DNA of 64,000 bases from the NCBI GenBank assembly GCA_045125095.1, contig JBGVMW010000127.1, positions 38,105-102,104 of the forward strand, written 5' to 3'. This DNA comes from JBGVMW01 sp045125095 (GTDB lineage Bacteria; Bacillota; Clostridia; Lachnospirales; Lachnospiraceae). The translations under genes were made by a program, and so were the position numbers. Position 1 is the first letter of the stretch; each line of letters opens with the position of its first letter. Shown piece after piece: positions 18,952-29,300 of the stretch. The notes under the pieces were generated by a model. It searched no databases, was not told the origin of the DNA, and saw only the letters and a list, made by a program, of their open reading frames with translations.

Positions 18952-19860
18952 CTATACACGAAGATGCTTTCTTGTAGTTATCAAACTTCCTGCCAGACCA
19001 ATACCTACACCCATTACTAGTGCCACTGGCACCAACACTGAAAAGATATCACTTGTCGGTACAATATCAAGGAAGTTCTGTATTACAGAAAACTCACCTA
19101 ACAAGTAACTAGTAATTGCATTGTATGCATAATCCAATACCAACAACGGAAGTGCTGCACCTATTAAACCAATTAAAATACCTTCGAATAAAAATGGTGC
19201 CTTAACAAAGAAATCTGTTGCCCCAATCAGTTTCATAATAGCAATTTCTTCTTTTCTTACTGCAATACCAATCGTAACCGTGTTGCTTATCAGGAACACC
19301 GAAACGCCAATTAAAATCACAATTACTGCCACACACACCAGTGCAATCAACTGATTAAAATTCTGTAGGGTATCAGCAACCACCTGAGAGTAATTGACCT
19401 GACGCACACCCTCAACTGACTTCAAGTAGGTAACAAGGGATTCCTGACCGGATACATCCTTTAAATACACCTCATAATTTTCTGCGCCTTCTAATGGATT
19501 ATCGTTATTATAAACAGCAGCAAGATCCACATTTTCTCCAAAGTAATCCACCTTGAAGGTATCCCACGCTTCCTCTGCTGAGGTATACTTAACAGACTCT
19601 ACTTCATCTCGTTTTTCAATCTCGCTACCAATCTTTTTTATTTCTTCTTCTGATAAATCCTCGTCAAAAAAAACAGTTACTGCCACACCAGACTGGACGT
19701 TATCCACTACATGCTCTAAATTCCACACAACTGAAAAAAATACACCAAACAGAAAAATACACGCTGCCATCGTACCGATAGACGCAAGTGAAAACATTCG
19801 GTTCCGGATAATGTTTTTACATCCCTGCTTAATAGTATACCATATTGTACTAATCCTCAT
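18952..19860 (-). CDS. ftsX: Cell division protein FtsX
   Basis: Membrane subunit of the FtsEX complex that regulates peptidoglycan hydrolases at the septum. About 302 residues with four membrane segments: one near the N-terminus (FSLASIGTMAACIFLFGVFFSVVW), a large extracellular loop, then three in the C-terminal half. Start at ATG 19860, overlapping the ftsE end by 11 bases, with AAGGGCGG upstream; longer starts lie inside ftsE. The hydrolase partner is the next gene. Confidence 0.95.
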   Translation of the reverse strand: MRISTIWYTIKQGCKNIIRNRMFSLASIGTMAACIFLFGVFFSVVWNLEHVVDNVQSGVAVTVFFDEDLSEEEIKKIGSEIEKRDEVESVKYTSAEEAWDTFKVDYFGENVDLAAVYNNDNPLEGAENYEVYLKDVSGQESLVTYLKSVEGVRQVNYSQVVADTLQNFNQLIALVCVAVIVILIGVSVFLISNTVTIGIAVRKEEIAIMKLIGATDFFVKAPFLFEGILIGLIGAALPLLVLDYAYNAITSYLLGEFSVIQNFLDIVPTSDIFSVLVPVALVMGVGIGLAGSLITTRKHLRV

Positions 19861-20536
19861 AGATATAACCGCCCTTCTCCTCATCACTCACAATCACACC
19901 TTTTTGAAGGGTAATGACGCGTTTCTGCATGGCATCTACAATTTCCCTGTTGTGGGTTACCACAAGAACCGTTTTTCCTTTTTCATTTTCCCGCTCCAAC
20001 AGCTTCATAATTTCCCAGGAATTCTTAGGGTCCAGATTACCGGTTGGCTCATCCGCCAACAAAAGAGTCGGATTATTAATCAGCGCTCTTGCCAACGCTA
20101 CTCGCTGTTGCTCTCCACCAGATAACTGCTTTGGATAGGACTTATATTTTTCTGCCAGCCCTACCATGGAAAGCTTGGCTGGCACCTCCTTGCGAATCAC
20201 ATGTGTCGGAGTCTGAATCACACGCTGTGCAAATGCAATGTTTTCATACACGTTGCGATCTTTTAACAATCTAAAATCCTGAAAAACCACACCGATATTT
20301 CTTCTGAATTTCGGTATATGACGCTTTTTCAGCCCGCCAAGTACCTGTCCATTCACGGTAATTTCTCCCGATGTTGGCTCTAACTCCTTAAGGAGAAGCT
20401 TAATTAGCGTAGATTTACCAGAACCACTGTTCCCTACAATAAAAACAAATTCGCCTTCCTTAATATGAAGACTGACATCATTGAGTGCCGGCTGTCCCGA
20501 CGAATAACTTTTGCTTACATGGTCAAGAAAAATCAT
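19850..20536 (-). CDS. ftsE: Cell division ATP-binding protein FtsE
   Basis: ABC ATPase of 228 residues. Walker A GNSGSGKSTLIKLL, Q-loop VVFQDFRLL, signature LSGGEQQRVALARAL, Walker B LLLADEPTGNLD and the switch histidine VVTHNREIV are all present. It drives conformational change of FtsX. First gene of the ftsE-ftsX-M23-ctpA block. Confidence 0.96.
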   Translation of the reverse strand: MIFLDHVSKSYSSGQPALNDVSLHIKEGEFVFIVGNSGSGKSTLIKLLLKELEPTSGEITVNGQVLGGLKKRHIPKFRRNIGVVFQDFRLLKDRNVYENIAFAQRVIQTPTHVIRKEVPAKLSMVGLAEKYKSYPKQLSGGEQQRVALARALINNPTLLLADEPTGNLDPKNSWEIMKLLERENEKGKTVLVVTHNREIVDAMQKRVITLQKGVIVSDEEKGGYIYED

Positions 20537-20583
20537 TTGTGACGCTCCCTCTTATGTGCCGTATCTACACATTTTTTATAATA

Positions 20584-21672
20584 CTAATAGTTCAGGCTCT
20601 CCATGTATTTCATATATTTTACAACCATAAGTGCAATCTTAAAGGTAATCGCATCCTCAAAAACACGAAGATCCAGACCTGTACTTTTCTGTAGCTTGTC
20701 AAGACGGTATACCAGCGTATTACGATGAATATACAACTGTCTTGATGTCTCTGATACGTTTAAGCTGTTTTCAAAAAACTTGTTAATGGTAGTCAATGTT
20801 TCTTCATCAAACTCATCTGGAGATTTTCCATCAAAAATCTCTTTAATAAATGCTTTACAAAGGGGTACCGGAAGCTGATAAATGAGACGTCCGATGCCTA
20901 ATGTACTGTACGCAATCACTTCTCTTTCGCTAAAGAAAATCTTTCCTACATCAAGTGCCATCTTTGCTTCTTTATACGAGCGAGACACTTCTTTGATTTC
21001 CTCTACAATCGTACCAAATGCGATATGTACATCGTTGCTGCCATCTGCATGAAGCATGTTCAATACTACTTTTGCAGTCTTCATCATTTCTTCATACCCA
21101 TCACCATCTGCTAATTCCTTCACTACGATGATATTCTTCTCATCAACCGCTGTAACAAAATCCTTTGTTTTTCCGCCGAACAGGTTGCGGATATTTTCCA
21201 AAATATTTGTATCCTTCTCCTGTTTCGTCTCTACAATAAATACCACTCTTCTGGTGTCTGTGTCAATATGCAGTTTCTTGGCACGATTGTATATATCTAC
21301 CAAAAGCAGATTGTCCAGCAATAAATTCTTGATAAAATTATCTTTATCAAATCTTTCCTTATATGCAACTAATAGATTCTGTATCTGAAATGCTGCAATC
21401 TTACCAACCATATACACATCATCACTTCCGCCGTTCGCCAATAGAATATACTCTAACTGGTGCTCATCATACACCTTAAAAAACTGATATCCCTGTACTT
21501 CCTGGCTATCTGCCGGTGATTTTACAAAAGATAACACTGCCTGGGAAAAATCCTCCATTACATCCATTGTGCTTGCTAATACAGTTGCCTCAATGTCTAC
21601 AATACATAAATCAATACGTGTAATTGCTTTTAAACCCTCAATTGTTGTCTGTAATATCTGATTCGATATCAT
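20584..21672 (-). CDS. CdaR/PucR-family transcriptional regulator
   Basis: 362 residues. The C-terminus is the PucR-type helix-turn-helix (NVSETSRQLYIHRNTLVYRLDKLQKSTGLDLRVFEDAITF). The central part resembles the GGDEF-like CdaR domain (HIAFGTIVEEIKEVSRSYKEAKMALDVG), and the N-terminus looks like a sensory domain. Relatives respond to sugar diacids or purines, but no metabolic gene next to it reveals the ligand. It sits 47 bases upstream of ftsE on the same strand. Confidence 0.88.
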   Translation of the reverse strand: MISNQILQTTIEGLKAITRIDLCIVDIEATVLASTMDVMEDFSQAVLSFVKSPADSQEVQGYQFFKVYDEHQLEYILLANGGSDDVYMVGKIAAFQIQNLLVAYKERFDKDNFIKNLLLDNLLLVDIYNRAKKLHIDTDTRRVVFIVETKQEKDTNILENIRNLFGGKTKDFVTAVDEKNIIVVKELADGDGYEEMMKTAKVVLNMLHADGSNDVHIAFGTIVEEIKEVSRSYKEAKMALDVGKIFFSEREVIAYSTLGIGRLIYQLPVPLCKAFIKEIFDGKSPDEFDEETLTTINKFFENSLNVSETSRQLYIHRNTLVYRLDKLQKSTGLDLRVFEDAITFKIALMVVKYMKYMESLNY

Positions 21673-21828
21673 GCTTCCACTCCTTTACTACCTTCTCTAA
21701 TGGCATAAGACGCGTATATGTTTCCCCCAAAAAGTACACGCTTATGATTGTACATTTGTTACAAAGAACGCCATCTTTTACTTTATATTTCTTTAGTATA
21801 AACTATTTTTTAATAGAAAGCAACAAAA

Positions 21829-21874
21829 AAAGAGAGAGAATATGCATATTTTTTATGCATTTTCCCTCTCGTCC
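21829..21874 (-). terminator. Intrinsic terminator after the TagA/WecG gene
   Basis: GAGAGGGAAAATGCAT pairs with ATGCATATTCTCTCTC, followed by TTTTTTTG on the minus strand. Confidence 0.85.
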
Positions 21875-21916
21875 AATTTAAAATTCAGATATTTTAAGGA
21901 TGCGGCTCGTAAATAT

Positions 21917-22594
21917 TTATTTTTTAAAAGCCTCATACTTAGAAACTTCTTTCTTTAAAATTCTCTTTGCAAATACTCTGCGCAAAAAATTTTCTTTCCC
22001 TCTATAATTATGCCGCGGTCTCATATTTCCACCAAGTCCTAACCATGCATTGGCATTTAATTTTTGCTTGTGTGCATAGATAAACTGTTCCTGATATGGA
22101 TTGCTCATAGAAGATAATATCAAATTTGGTGATGCAATATTAATTGCATTTACAATAATATCTTCATCCCCCCAACAGTTTTCCACTACATAATCACCTG
22201 CAATACGAAGTTCTTTATAATATTCATTCAGATATGCGCGAAACTGGTTCCTGTCTTCCACTGTGTCTGTCAGAAGAAATACTGTCTTTTCCTGAAAAGC
22301 TGCCTGTTCTAAACAAACTCTTACAAAACGGTTCATTTCAATTTCTTCCATCCTGTGATTGTCCTCCACGCCTGCAGCCGTAAGAATTGCTTTTTCCCTT
22401 GGCCAGAGCATATCCATGAATTGTAAGCACTTCTTCAGTTCTTCATCCTCACCTGCCTTCAGAAGCAACTCTGTACCTATCATATCAATGAGATAAATGG
22501 AGTCATGATTTAACATCCGGCTGATTTCCGGCAATGCTTCATCTACAGACATATTTTCAATGTCCAGACCTAATACATCTACTTTGTCTCCCAT
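21917..22594 (-). CDS. WecG/TagA/CpsF-family glycosyltransferase
   Basis: 225 residues, GT26 family, which adds N-acetylmannosamine or related sugars to lipid-linked precursors of teichoic acids or capsules. Family signs are VDVLGLDIENMSVDEAL at the start, IASPNLILSSMSNPYQEQFI and the C-terminal WLGLGGNMRPRHNYRGKENFLRRVF. The start ATG 22594 has GGTGG eight bases upstream; the in-frame GTG 12 bases before lies inside that site. It stands alone between its promoter region and its terminator, without other wall-polymer genes. Confidence 0.8.
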   Translation of the reverse strand: MGDKVDVLGLDIENMSVDEALPEISRMLNHDSIYLIDMIGTELLLKAGEDEELKKCLQFMDMLWPREKAILTAAGVEDNHRMEEIEMNRFVRVCLEQAAFQEKTVFLLTDTVEDRNQFRAYLNEYYKELRIAGDYVVENCWGDEDIIVNAINIASPNLILSSMSNPYQEQFIYAHKQKLNANAWLGLGGNMRPRHNYRGKENFLRRVFAKRILKKEVSKYEAFKK

Positions 22595-22735
22595 ACTTAT
22601 CGCCACCTTTCATATTTAATGCACACAGACAATTGCAAAAACGAAACTATTCTGTGCATTGTCCGATTATTCTTGCTTTTTTTCTAATAATGGATTACAC
22701 TTAACATATCAATGAATGTAGGGGAGGTGTTCCTA

Positions 22736-22912
22736 ATGGATATTGCAGCTTTATCAACCGCAATGAGTCAAACGAACCTTCTTAGCCAGATAGGGACTGC
22801 TGTTCTCTCCATGTCAATGGACATGGCTGAAACCGCAGGCGATGGCATGGTTCAGGTTCTGGAGTCCGCTGTAACTCCTGAATTAGGTTCTAACATTGAT
22901 ATCCGGGTATAG
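22736..22912 (+). CDS. Small YjfB-family protein (putative motility protein)
   Basis: A 58-residue protein beginning MDIAALSTAMSQTNLLSQIG, the pattern of the YjfB family, named in Pfam as a putative motility protein and often regulated with flagellar genes. The ATG follows GGGGAGGTG by six bases. It is the only plus-strand gene in the first 30 kb apart from the IS. Function unknown. Confidence 0.8.
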   Translation: MDIAALSTAMSQTNLLSQIGTAVLSMSMDMAETAGDGMVQVLESAVTPELGSNIDIRV

Positions 22913-22921
22913 ATTGCCCAC

Positions 22922-22950
22922 AAAAGCAGATGCAAGTCATCTGCTTTTTA
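22922..22950. terminator. Bidirectional terminator between yjfB-like gene and S1 gene
   Basis: AGCAGATG-CAAGT-CATCTGCT with a T-run on the plus side and an A-run on the other, so it can serve both convergent genes. Confidence 0.8.
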
Positions 22951-23781
22951 TTTTAAAATAATTCCATTCTCGACGATTTCTACTTTTCCTTCTTTCATCA
23001 AATGTCCCACAGCCCGTTTGAATGCATTTTTGCTGAGAGCTGCTTTTTCTTTAATGATTTCCGGCGACGCTTTGTCTGTAAACGGAAGCTTTCCATCATA
23101 TTCTTCTAACAGACGCAACACAGCTTCCATATCCTGATCCATTTGCAGATATGCTTTTTCACGCAGACTTAAATCTAACTTTCCATCGGGCTTCACCTGT
23201 GTCACTCTGCCCTCCACCACATCACCGATGTGCATTTTTGTAAACACTTCTTTTTTCGGAATTCGAGCAGAATAACGATTGTCCACAGCAACATAAACGC
23301 CAAAATCCTGTGTCACATCATATACCACACCCGAAACACGATCCCCTGTGTGATACGGAGTTGGTGTTACAAGATAATGATATACCTTCATTGTGGCACA
23401 CAAACGGCTGCTCTTGTCAATATAAAGTGCCACAAGACAAGTATCTCCTTCTTTCACCTTAACCACCTGCTCCTTAAATGGGAGAAGAAGGTCTTTTTCT
23501 AATCCCCAATCAAGAAATGCTCCTATTTTACTTACTTCCTTTACGGTAAGACGTGCTGTCTCTCCTAATGTAATATATGGCTGGGTTGTTGTAGAAATAT
23601 ATCTACCCTGTGAATCCCTATATAAAAACACATCTATTGTATCACCAATTTCACAGTTTTCCGGTACTTGCTTTTTCGGCAGAAGCACCTTTTCCTGTGA
23701 CTCTATTCCTTCAGACAAATATACGCCGAACTCTACTTTTTTTACCACAGTAAGTATCTGTCTTTTTCCTAATTGTAACAT
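22948..23781 (-). CDS. S1-domain RNA-binding protein, CvfB family
   Basis: 277 residues from ATG 23781 (AAGGG eight bases upstream): several S1-like OB folds (TVVKKVEFGVYLSEG, TVKEVSKIGAFLDWGLEKDLLLPF, VSGVVYDVTQDFGVYVAVDNRYSARIPK) and a C-terminal winged helix (NAFKRAVGHLMKEGKVEIVENGIILK). CvfB in staphylococci binds RNA and affects virulence gene expression; the substrate here is not known. A longer GTG start immediately after the thioesterase stop is possible. Confidence 0.88.
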   Translation of the reverse strand: MLQLGKRQILTVVKKVEFGVYLSEGIESQEKVLLPKKQVPENCEIGDTIDVFLYRDSQGRYISTTTQPYITLGETARLTVKEVSKIGAFLDWGLEKDLLLPFKEQVVKVKEGDTCLVALYIDKSSRLCATMKVYHYLVTPTPYHTGDRVSGVVYDVTQDFGVYVAVDNRYSARIPKKEVFTKMHIGDVVEGRVTQVKPDGKLDLSLREKAYLQMDQDMEAVLRLLEEYDGKLPFTDKASPEIIKEKAALSKNAFKRAVGHLMKEGKVEIVENGIILK

Positions 23782-23838
23782 ATCATTTTCCCTTTCTGCC
23801 ACTTTATCGGCATTCTTATCAGCAGGCTGCTTTTCCAC

Positions 23839-24546
23839 TTAGCACCATAAAAATTCCACATTTGCATATGGTTTCTTTTCTTCATTACAAAGAGATACCA
23901 CAGTTCTTTCATCGCTGCTTCCCGTTCCAATATATATCTGGTCACCCAGTATGGCAGCTTGTTTATATTCTGCACGCATTTCCCGAATCTTATGGGTAGT
24001 ATCCAGACTTTCCATTGCCATTTTGATATATTCAATATTATTCACATGTTGATTCGTATCTATCTGGTGTTTCTGAACCGCAATCGCTTCCTTATATTCC
24101 AACGCATCCGGCAACACAATTTTTCGCTTTGCATATTCCATTGGATATGGTTCTTCTGTTGGATAACCTGCCATAATTTCATCAGTCAGGCGAACCGGTC
24201 TTCCTGTCAGGGTATCTACATAAATCCAGGTGGAAGATGCATAGGCATATACCTCACTATTCTTTCCCTTCATTAAAAAATTACGATAGCCATATAATCC
24301 CTTACTGCCATATGACCATGTAGCAATCGTCAGATCTGTCGCCAATTTAGGGTATTCCTCAACCACAACCTGCCATGCTGACAAAAACCACACATGTTTT
24401 CGTTCACTTAAATGATCCATTCCCATTCCAATGGATTCCGAATGAAAAATTGTGCAGTCTTGAAAATAATTTACAATAGAATCTAAAGTCAGCTTACCAT
24501 CCGCCCCTGTTTCACTGTAGCGGACACGGCTTTCAAATTCGTACAT
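23839..24546 (-). CDS. Acyl-ACP thioesterase
   Basis: 235 residues with two hot-dog domains of the FatA/acyl-ACP thioesterase family, which releases fatty acids from acyl carrier protein. Motifs seen: RYSETGADGKLTLDSIVNYFQD, HVWFLSAWQVVV and the second-half HQIDTNQHVNNIEYIKMA containing the family Asn-His pair. Start at ATG 24546 behind GGGAGG. Followed directly by the S1-domain gene. Confidence 0.9.
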   Translation of the reverse strand: MYEFESRVRYSETGADGKLTLDSIVNYFQDCTIFHSESIGMGMDHLSERKHVWFLSAWQVVVEEYPKLATDLTIATWSYGSKGLYGYRNFLMKGKNSEVYAYASSTWIYVDTLTGRPVRLTDEIMAGYPTEEPYPMEYAKRKIVLPDALEYKEAIAVQKHQIDTNQHVNNIEYIKMAMESLDTTHKIREMRAEYKQAAILGDQIYIGTGSSDERTVVSLCNEEKKPYANVEFLWC

Positions 24547-24683
24547 TCTTCCTCCCATTTCTGTCAGTACTGTAAATAATTATTTTTTCAGTCTACTTAC
24601 ATATTGATATTTACACAATATTATGCTTTGCCTCGCCGAATTTGGCACGCAGTGGACCTTCCTTTCAAATTCGTGCGCATCCT

Positions 24684-24752
24684 TTTTATATACTGGGAAA
24701 TTGCATATATCACATTCTAAATAAGCCGTTGTAATTTCCTAGTATATAAAAA
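24684..24752. repeat. Terminator-linked hairpin repeat, copy 1
   Basis: Arms TTTTATATACTGGGAAATT and AATTTCCTAGTATATAAAA enclose about 30 unrelated bases. Same arms as copies at 26.2 and 42.4 kb. It abuts the T-run of the terminator after the tRNA-Gln pair. GTGCGCATC lies just outside the left arm, as in the other copies. Confidence 0.75.
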
Positions 24753-24779
24753 AGCTCATCTACAAAGTAGATGAGCTAC
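24752..24779 (-). terminator. Terminator after the tRNA-Gln pair
   Basis: GTAGCTCATCTAC-TTT-GTAGATGAGCT followed by TTTTTTATA on the minus strand. Confidence 0.8.
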
Positions 24780-24781
24780 AA

Positions 24782-24853
24782 CAGGGCTACAAGGATTCGA
24801 ACCTTGAAATGACGGAGTCAGAGTCCGTTGCCTTACCATTTGGCGATAGCCCT
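24782..24853 (-). tRNA. tRNA-Gln (anticodon CUG)
   Basis: A complete cloverleaf can be drawn: acceptor AGGGCTA/TAGCCCT, anticodon stem ACGGA/TCCGT with loop CTCTGAC giving anticodon CTG, T-arm GGTTCGAATCC, discriminator G. CCA is not encoded. Confidence 0.92.
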
Positions 24854-24931
24854 TTATTCACATAAAATGTATTATATAATAAACTGATGCAATTGTCAAG
24901 CTTTTCTTAAGCTACCAAATATCACATCAAA

Positions 24932-25003
24932 CAGGGCTACAAGGATTCGAACCTTGAAATGACGGAGTCAGAGTCCGTTGCCTTACCATTTGGCGATAGC
25001 CCT
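24932..25003 (-). tRNA. tRNA-Gln (anticodon CUG), second copy
   Basis: Identical in sequence to the copy at 24782-24853 and 78 bases upstream of it; a recent tandem duplication. Confidence 0.92.
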
Positions 25004-25115
25004 ATGTATCTCGTGTCAAATTATAAATCCGTTGAACACGAGATTTAGTATATAATATTCTCACCTAAAATGCAAGCACTTTTTTAAATTTTTTAAAAAA
25101 TATATGCAATTTATA

Positions 25116-25976
25116 TTACTTTGCTTCCCAACGACCGGAAGCACCACATGGAAGCACCAGTCCGGTATCTTTTACCGGAAGACCGATTTCATCAGCACAA
25201 ACAATGCCATCATACTTCTTTAATTCCGTGGACAACATGTAAGTCAGTACGGATGGTGCCAGACCAGTTGTATAGGAATTAATTAAGAAGAACAACGGTT
25301 TATCGCTTACTATCTTCGTACACAGCTTCACAAAATCATAGATGGAATCTTCTATCTTCCAGATTTCTCCCTTTGGACCTCTGCCGTAAGATGGCGGATC
25401 CATAATAATTCCATCATACGTATTGCCACGGCGAATTTCCCGTTCTACGAATTTTACACAATCATCTACCAGCCAGCGGATTGGTTTGTCCTCAAGACCG
25501 GAGGAACGCGCATTTTCTTTTGCCCATGCTACCATTCCCTTTGAAGCATCCACATGCGTTACGCTTGCACCGGCTGCCGCAGCTGCTAACGTTGCCCCTC
25601 CTGTATAAGCAAATAAATTTAATACTTTCACAGGACGACCGGCATTTTTTATTTTCTCTGAAAACCAGTCCCAGTTCACTGCCTGTTCCGGGAATAATCC
25701 AGTATGCTTAAAGCTGAATGGCTTTAACTGGAAGGTAAGATTCTTATAATGAATACTCCATTGCTCCGGCAAATCAATGAATTCCCATTCTCCTCCGCCT
25801 TTTGCACTTCTATGATAATGAGCATTTTTCCTCTTCCAGCCTCTATTTTCCTTCGGTGTCTTCCAGATAACCTGCGGGTCCGGACGCACCAGAATATAAT
25901 CGCCCCAACGCTCTAATTTTTCTCCGCAGGAGGTATCTAACACCTCATACTCTTTCCAATTCTCTGCTATCCACAT
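25116..25976 (-). CDS. Class I SAM-dependent methyltransferase (RlmI/RlmK-like)
   Basis: 286 residues. SAM site VKVLNLFAYTGGATLAAAAAG, acidic residue VDASKGMVAWA, and the catalytic-type loop IIMDPPSYGRG are those of the rRNA large-subunit methyltransferase group (RlmI/K-like). No PUA domain is seen, so it is shorter than RlmI. The exact RNA target cannot be told. AAGGAAA-type site precedes the ATG. Confidence 0.82.
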   Translation of the reverse strand: MWIAENWKEYEVLDTSCGEKLERWGDYILVRPDPQVIWKTPKENRGWKRKNAHYHRSAKGGGEWEFIDLPEQWSIHYKNLTFQLKPFSFKHTGLFPEQAVNWDWFSEKIKNAGRPVKVLNLFAYTGGATLAAAAAGASVTHVDASKGMVAWAKENARSSGLEDKPIRWLVDDCVKFVEREIRRGNTYDGIIMDPPSYGRGPKGEIWKIEDSIYDFVKLCTKIVSDKPLFFLINSYTTGLAPSVLTYMLSTELKKYDGIVCADEIGLPVKDTGLVLPCGASGRWEAK

Positions 25977-26158
25977 AGTGTTTCCTTTCTTGTATCGTGA
26001 TTTCTATGTTTATGGGCTATACAAAACGCCCTACTCTGAACAGTTATATCGCATCTGTATAACTGTATATCACAAGTCACATATATTCATGATATAGCAT
26101 ACTATGGGAAATTGCAAATAAAATATGTAGATTTAGTGTCTTATAATTACACAAGAAA

Positions 26159-26178
26159 GAGTTCTGCTTTCAGAACTC
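26159..26178. other. Isolated hairpin in the 26.0-26.4 kb intergenic region
   Basis: GAGTTCTG-CTTT-CAGAACTC, an 8-bp stem without a T-run. Apart from this, repeat copy 2 and the terminator of the surface-protein gene, I see nothing in 25977-26368. Confidence 0.45.
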
Positions 26179-26230
26179 TCGCGCCAAGCGCGGTCGCTTG
26201 CGACACACTACATTTCGCGCGAGTGCGCAT

Positions 26231-26302
26231 CATTTTTATATACTAGGAAATTTCATACATTACGTCATGCAACGAACCGTTATAATTTCCTAGTATATAA
26301 AA
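26231..26302. repeat. Terminator-linked hairpin repeat, copy 2
   Basis: Arms TTTTATATACTAGGAAATT and AATTTCCTAGTATATAAAA around about 32 unrelated bases; GTGCGCATCA just outside the left arm. Its right arm merges with the T-run of the terminator of the surface-protein gene. Confidence 0.8.
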
Positions 26303-26331
26303 AAAGATCGCAGACGAAACATCTGCGACCC
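26299..26331 (-). terminator. Terminator of the Tp47-like surface protein gene
   Basis: GGTCGCAGA-TGTTTCG-TCTGCGATC followed by TTTTTTTAT on the minus strand. Confidence 0.85.
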
Positions 26332-26368
26332 TTGTACGTCATAGCATTCACAAATTCAGAACGCTGCC

Positions 26369-29300
26369 TTATTTAATTGTCACTGTCTTTGCAACACCTG
26401 ATTTCTTAATCTTATTCACAAGCGTTGTCTTCTGCTTCTTTGTAAGCTTTCCTGTAACCTTAATTACAGCCTTCTTATTCACGCCGCTAAAAGCTCCTGT
26501 GCCAATTGTTTTAATGCTCTTTCCATTAATAGAAAACGTCTTTACATTCTTAGCTCCCTTAAATGCATTCTTTCCAATTGAAGTTACTTTTGCAGGAATG
26601 CTTACTGTTTTCAATTTTGTGCAGCCATAAAATGCTTTCTCTCCAATTGTCTTCAATGAAGAAGAAAGTGTAACCTTGCTAAGTGCTGTACAACCCTGGA
26701 ATGCGCTGGCTCCAATGCTTTTTACTGTTTTTGGAATTGTAACAGTTGTTACTTTTTTATTGTTTTTAAATGCTTTCGCACTAATTGCTGTTACTTTGCA
26801 TGTAACACCATTAACAGTCACCTTAGAAGGAATTGTAATCTTAGAACTCTTTGATGTTGTACTAACATATTTTACAGTAGGAGTTCCTGATGTTGAAGTT
26901 ACCTGATATGTAACTCCATTTACTTTTGCTTTCTGATTCACTTTCAATTTTGATGATGTTGTTGTACTTGGTGTTACTGTTGTGCTTGGTGTTTCTGGTG
27001 TACTTGGTGTTTCTGGTGTACTTGGTGCTACTGGTGTACTTGGTGCTACTGGTGTGCTTGGTGCTACTGGTGTGCCTGGTACTACTGGTGTGCTTGGTAC
27101 TACTGGTGTGCTTGGTGTTGCCGGTACACTTGGTGTTTCTGGTACATTTGGTGTTTCTGGTACACTTGGTGTGGAACCTACCGTGTATGTAAAAGTTAAA
27201 CTGTTATAACCAGCTGCTTCTACTGTTAATTCATAGGCACCATTTGCTGCAAATACTGCACTTCCCTTCGATGCTGCTGTTTCATCAATTGTTCCATCTG
27301 CTTTGATGATAGCTAAAGCACCATGTCCGCTCGCTTTATAAGCTTTTGATGTTTCACCAAATTTTACAGTTACTGTTGATATATTCTTAATGAAGTTAGC
27401 AACTTCTGCGTCTGTGCTTCCTGCAGCAGCAACAATCTTATTGTTCTGATACTGAACAGGAAGAATATCTGTTTTCAAAATAAAGCTTGCTGAAGTTTCA
27501 GCGTATTTATTCGCAGCATCCTTAAATGTTAAGGTGTAAGAACCCGGTAATGCTGTTGTGTTGAAACTTAACACTCCTTCATTATAGTTGGCACCAGAAA
27601 GAGTTTCTGGAAGAATCACATTCCAAACACCGTCTGTAGGGAATCCTTCTGCTACAACTGCTACTTTACCTTCCGTTACCTTTGTTTCAGGAATTGTAAT
27701 TGTTCCATTGTATTTTACTGGTACATACAGATTTAAGTTGCTGACAGTAACGTTTCCATCTGCACAGATATAAGTAATCTTGGAAATCGTTTTTCCCATC
27801 ATGGATTCGTAATGAGCAGAGCTTAATGTATTACCTTTTGCTTCTGTCGTCTTGAAACCGGAACCCCAGGAAAGCTCAGTTGCCTTTAACCAGAGATTTT
27901 CTAAATGACGCAATCCATATTTTGTTCCATCTGTTGTTTCGATAATTGCTCCGGCAACATTGCTCTTAGTATCAACATTTAACCCTTCAAAGGTTAACTG
28001 GTAGTCACCCCATGTACTTGTTGTTGAAAGGGTTGCTGTTACACCTGTCGCTTCTGTACTTGTTCCGTTCACTTCAGAGAAGTTTCCGTCTTTATCCATA
28101 ATTTTGTATGCGGCAGGAACTTCTGCACTTACTACAAAGCTCTCTAACAACGGACTGTTAGCAGCTTTTAATGCGTCATACACATCGCTATTGATAGCAA
28201 CATTGTATTTTGCACCTAAAATGGTTCCGCCTTTGCCATTTTCATTTGCTGCATAGTAGCTTCCTGCGAAGTTTTTCCATTTTGAAGCAGTTGCCGATGT
28301 TACTGCATCTACTGGTACATCATTAGATTTTCCAATTTCAGCCTCATAAAAATCTGCATACGGAATATTCATGGTTCCATACACATAAGTTGTAGCTTTT
28401 TTCTCTACTGTAAATGTAAATTCAGGATAGCCATTTGCTTCTACCGTTAATTCATAAGTACCATTTTCCGCAAATACTTCCGTTCCTTTTGAAGCAGCTT
28501 CCATATTTACCGTTCCATCTTCAGCGATAATAGCTATCGCACCATGTCCGCTAGCCTTGTAACTTTTTGATGTATCTCCAAATTTTACATTAACTGTTGC
28601 AATGTTCTTAATATAATTTGAGGTCGCTTCTTCTGTTGCGTTATCTAAACCAACCACTTTTCCGTCCTTAAACTGAACCGGAAGTGTGTCTGTTGTCACA
28701 GTAAAGCTTGCAGAAGCTTCTGCATATATATCATTTACATCTTTCGCTGTTACCGTATAAGAACCTGGTAATGTTTCCTCGCTATAAGAAATCGTTCCAT
28801 TTTCATAAGAGGCATTTTTTAATCCCTCTGGAAGGACTAAATTCCAATTACCATCCTCTGGGAAACCAGTCATTGTGTAGGATGTTTTTCCTGCTGTCTG
28901 ATTCGCATTTTCAATGGTAAACGTTCCATTGTATTTTTTCGGTACATAAAGATTTAAGTTGCTAACAGTAACATTTCCATCTGCACAAATATAAGTAATC
29001 TTGGAAATCGTTTTTCCCATCATGGATTCATAGTGGGCAGATTTTAACGTATTACCTTTCGCTTCTGTCGTCTTGAAACCGGAACCCCATGATAGCTCAG
29101 CTGCCTTTAACCAGAGATTTTCTAAATGACGTAATCCATATTTGGTTCCATCTGTTGTTTCGATAATTGCTCCAGCAACGTTGTTCTTTGTGTCTACTGT
29201 TAAACCTTTAAAATTTAACTGGTAGTCACCCCATGTACTCGTAGTTGAAAGAGTTGCTGTTACACCCTCTGCTTCTGTAGATGTTCCATTCACTACAGAG

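Noticed and set aside
26926..27209. Short regular DNA repeats near 26.98-27.18 kb that could suggest a CRISPR or tandem array
   Set aside because: They encode the PSTPV/PETP linker of the surface protein in frame; no conserved repeat-spacer pattern.
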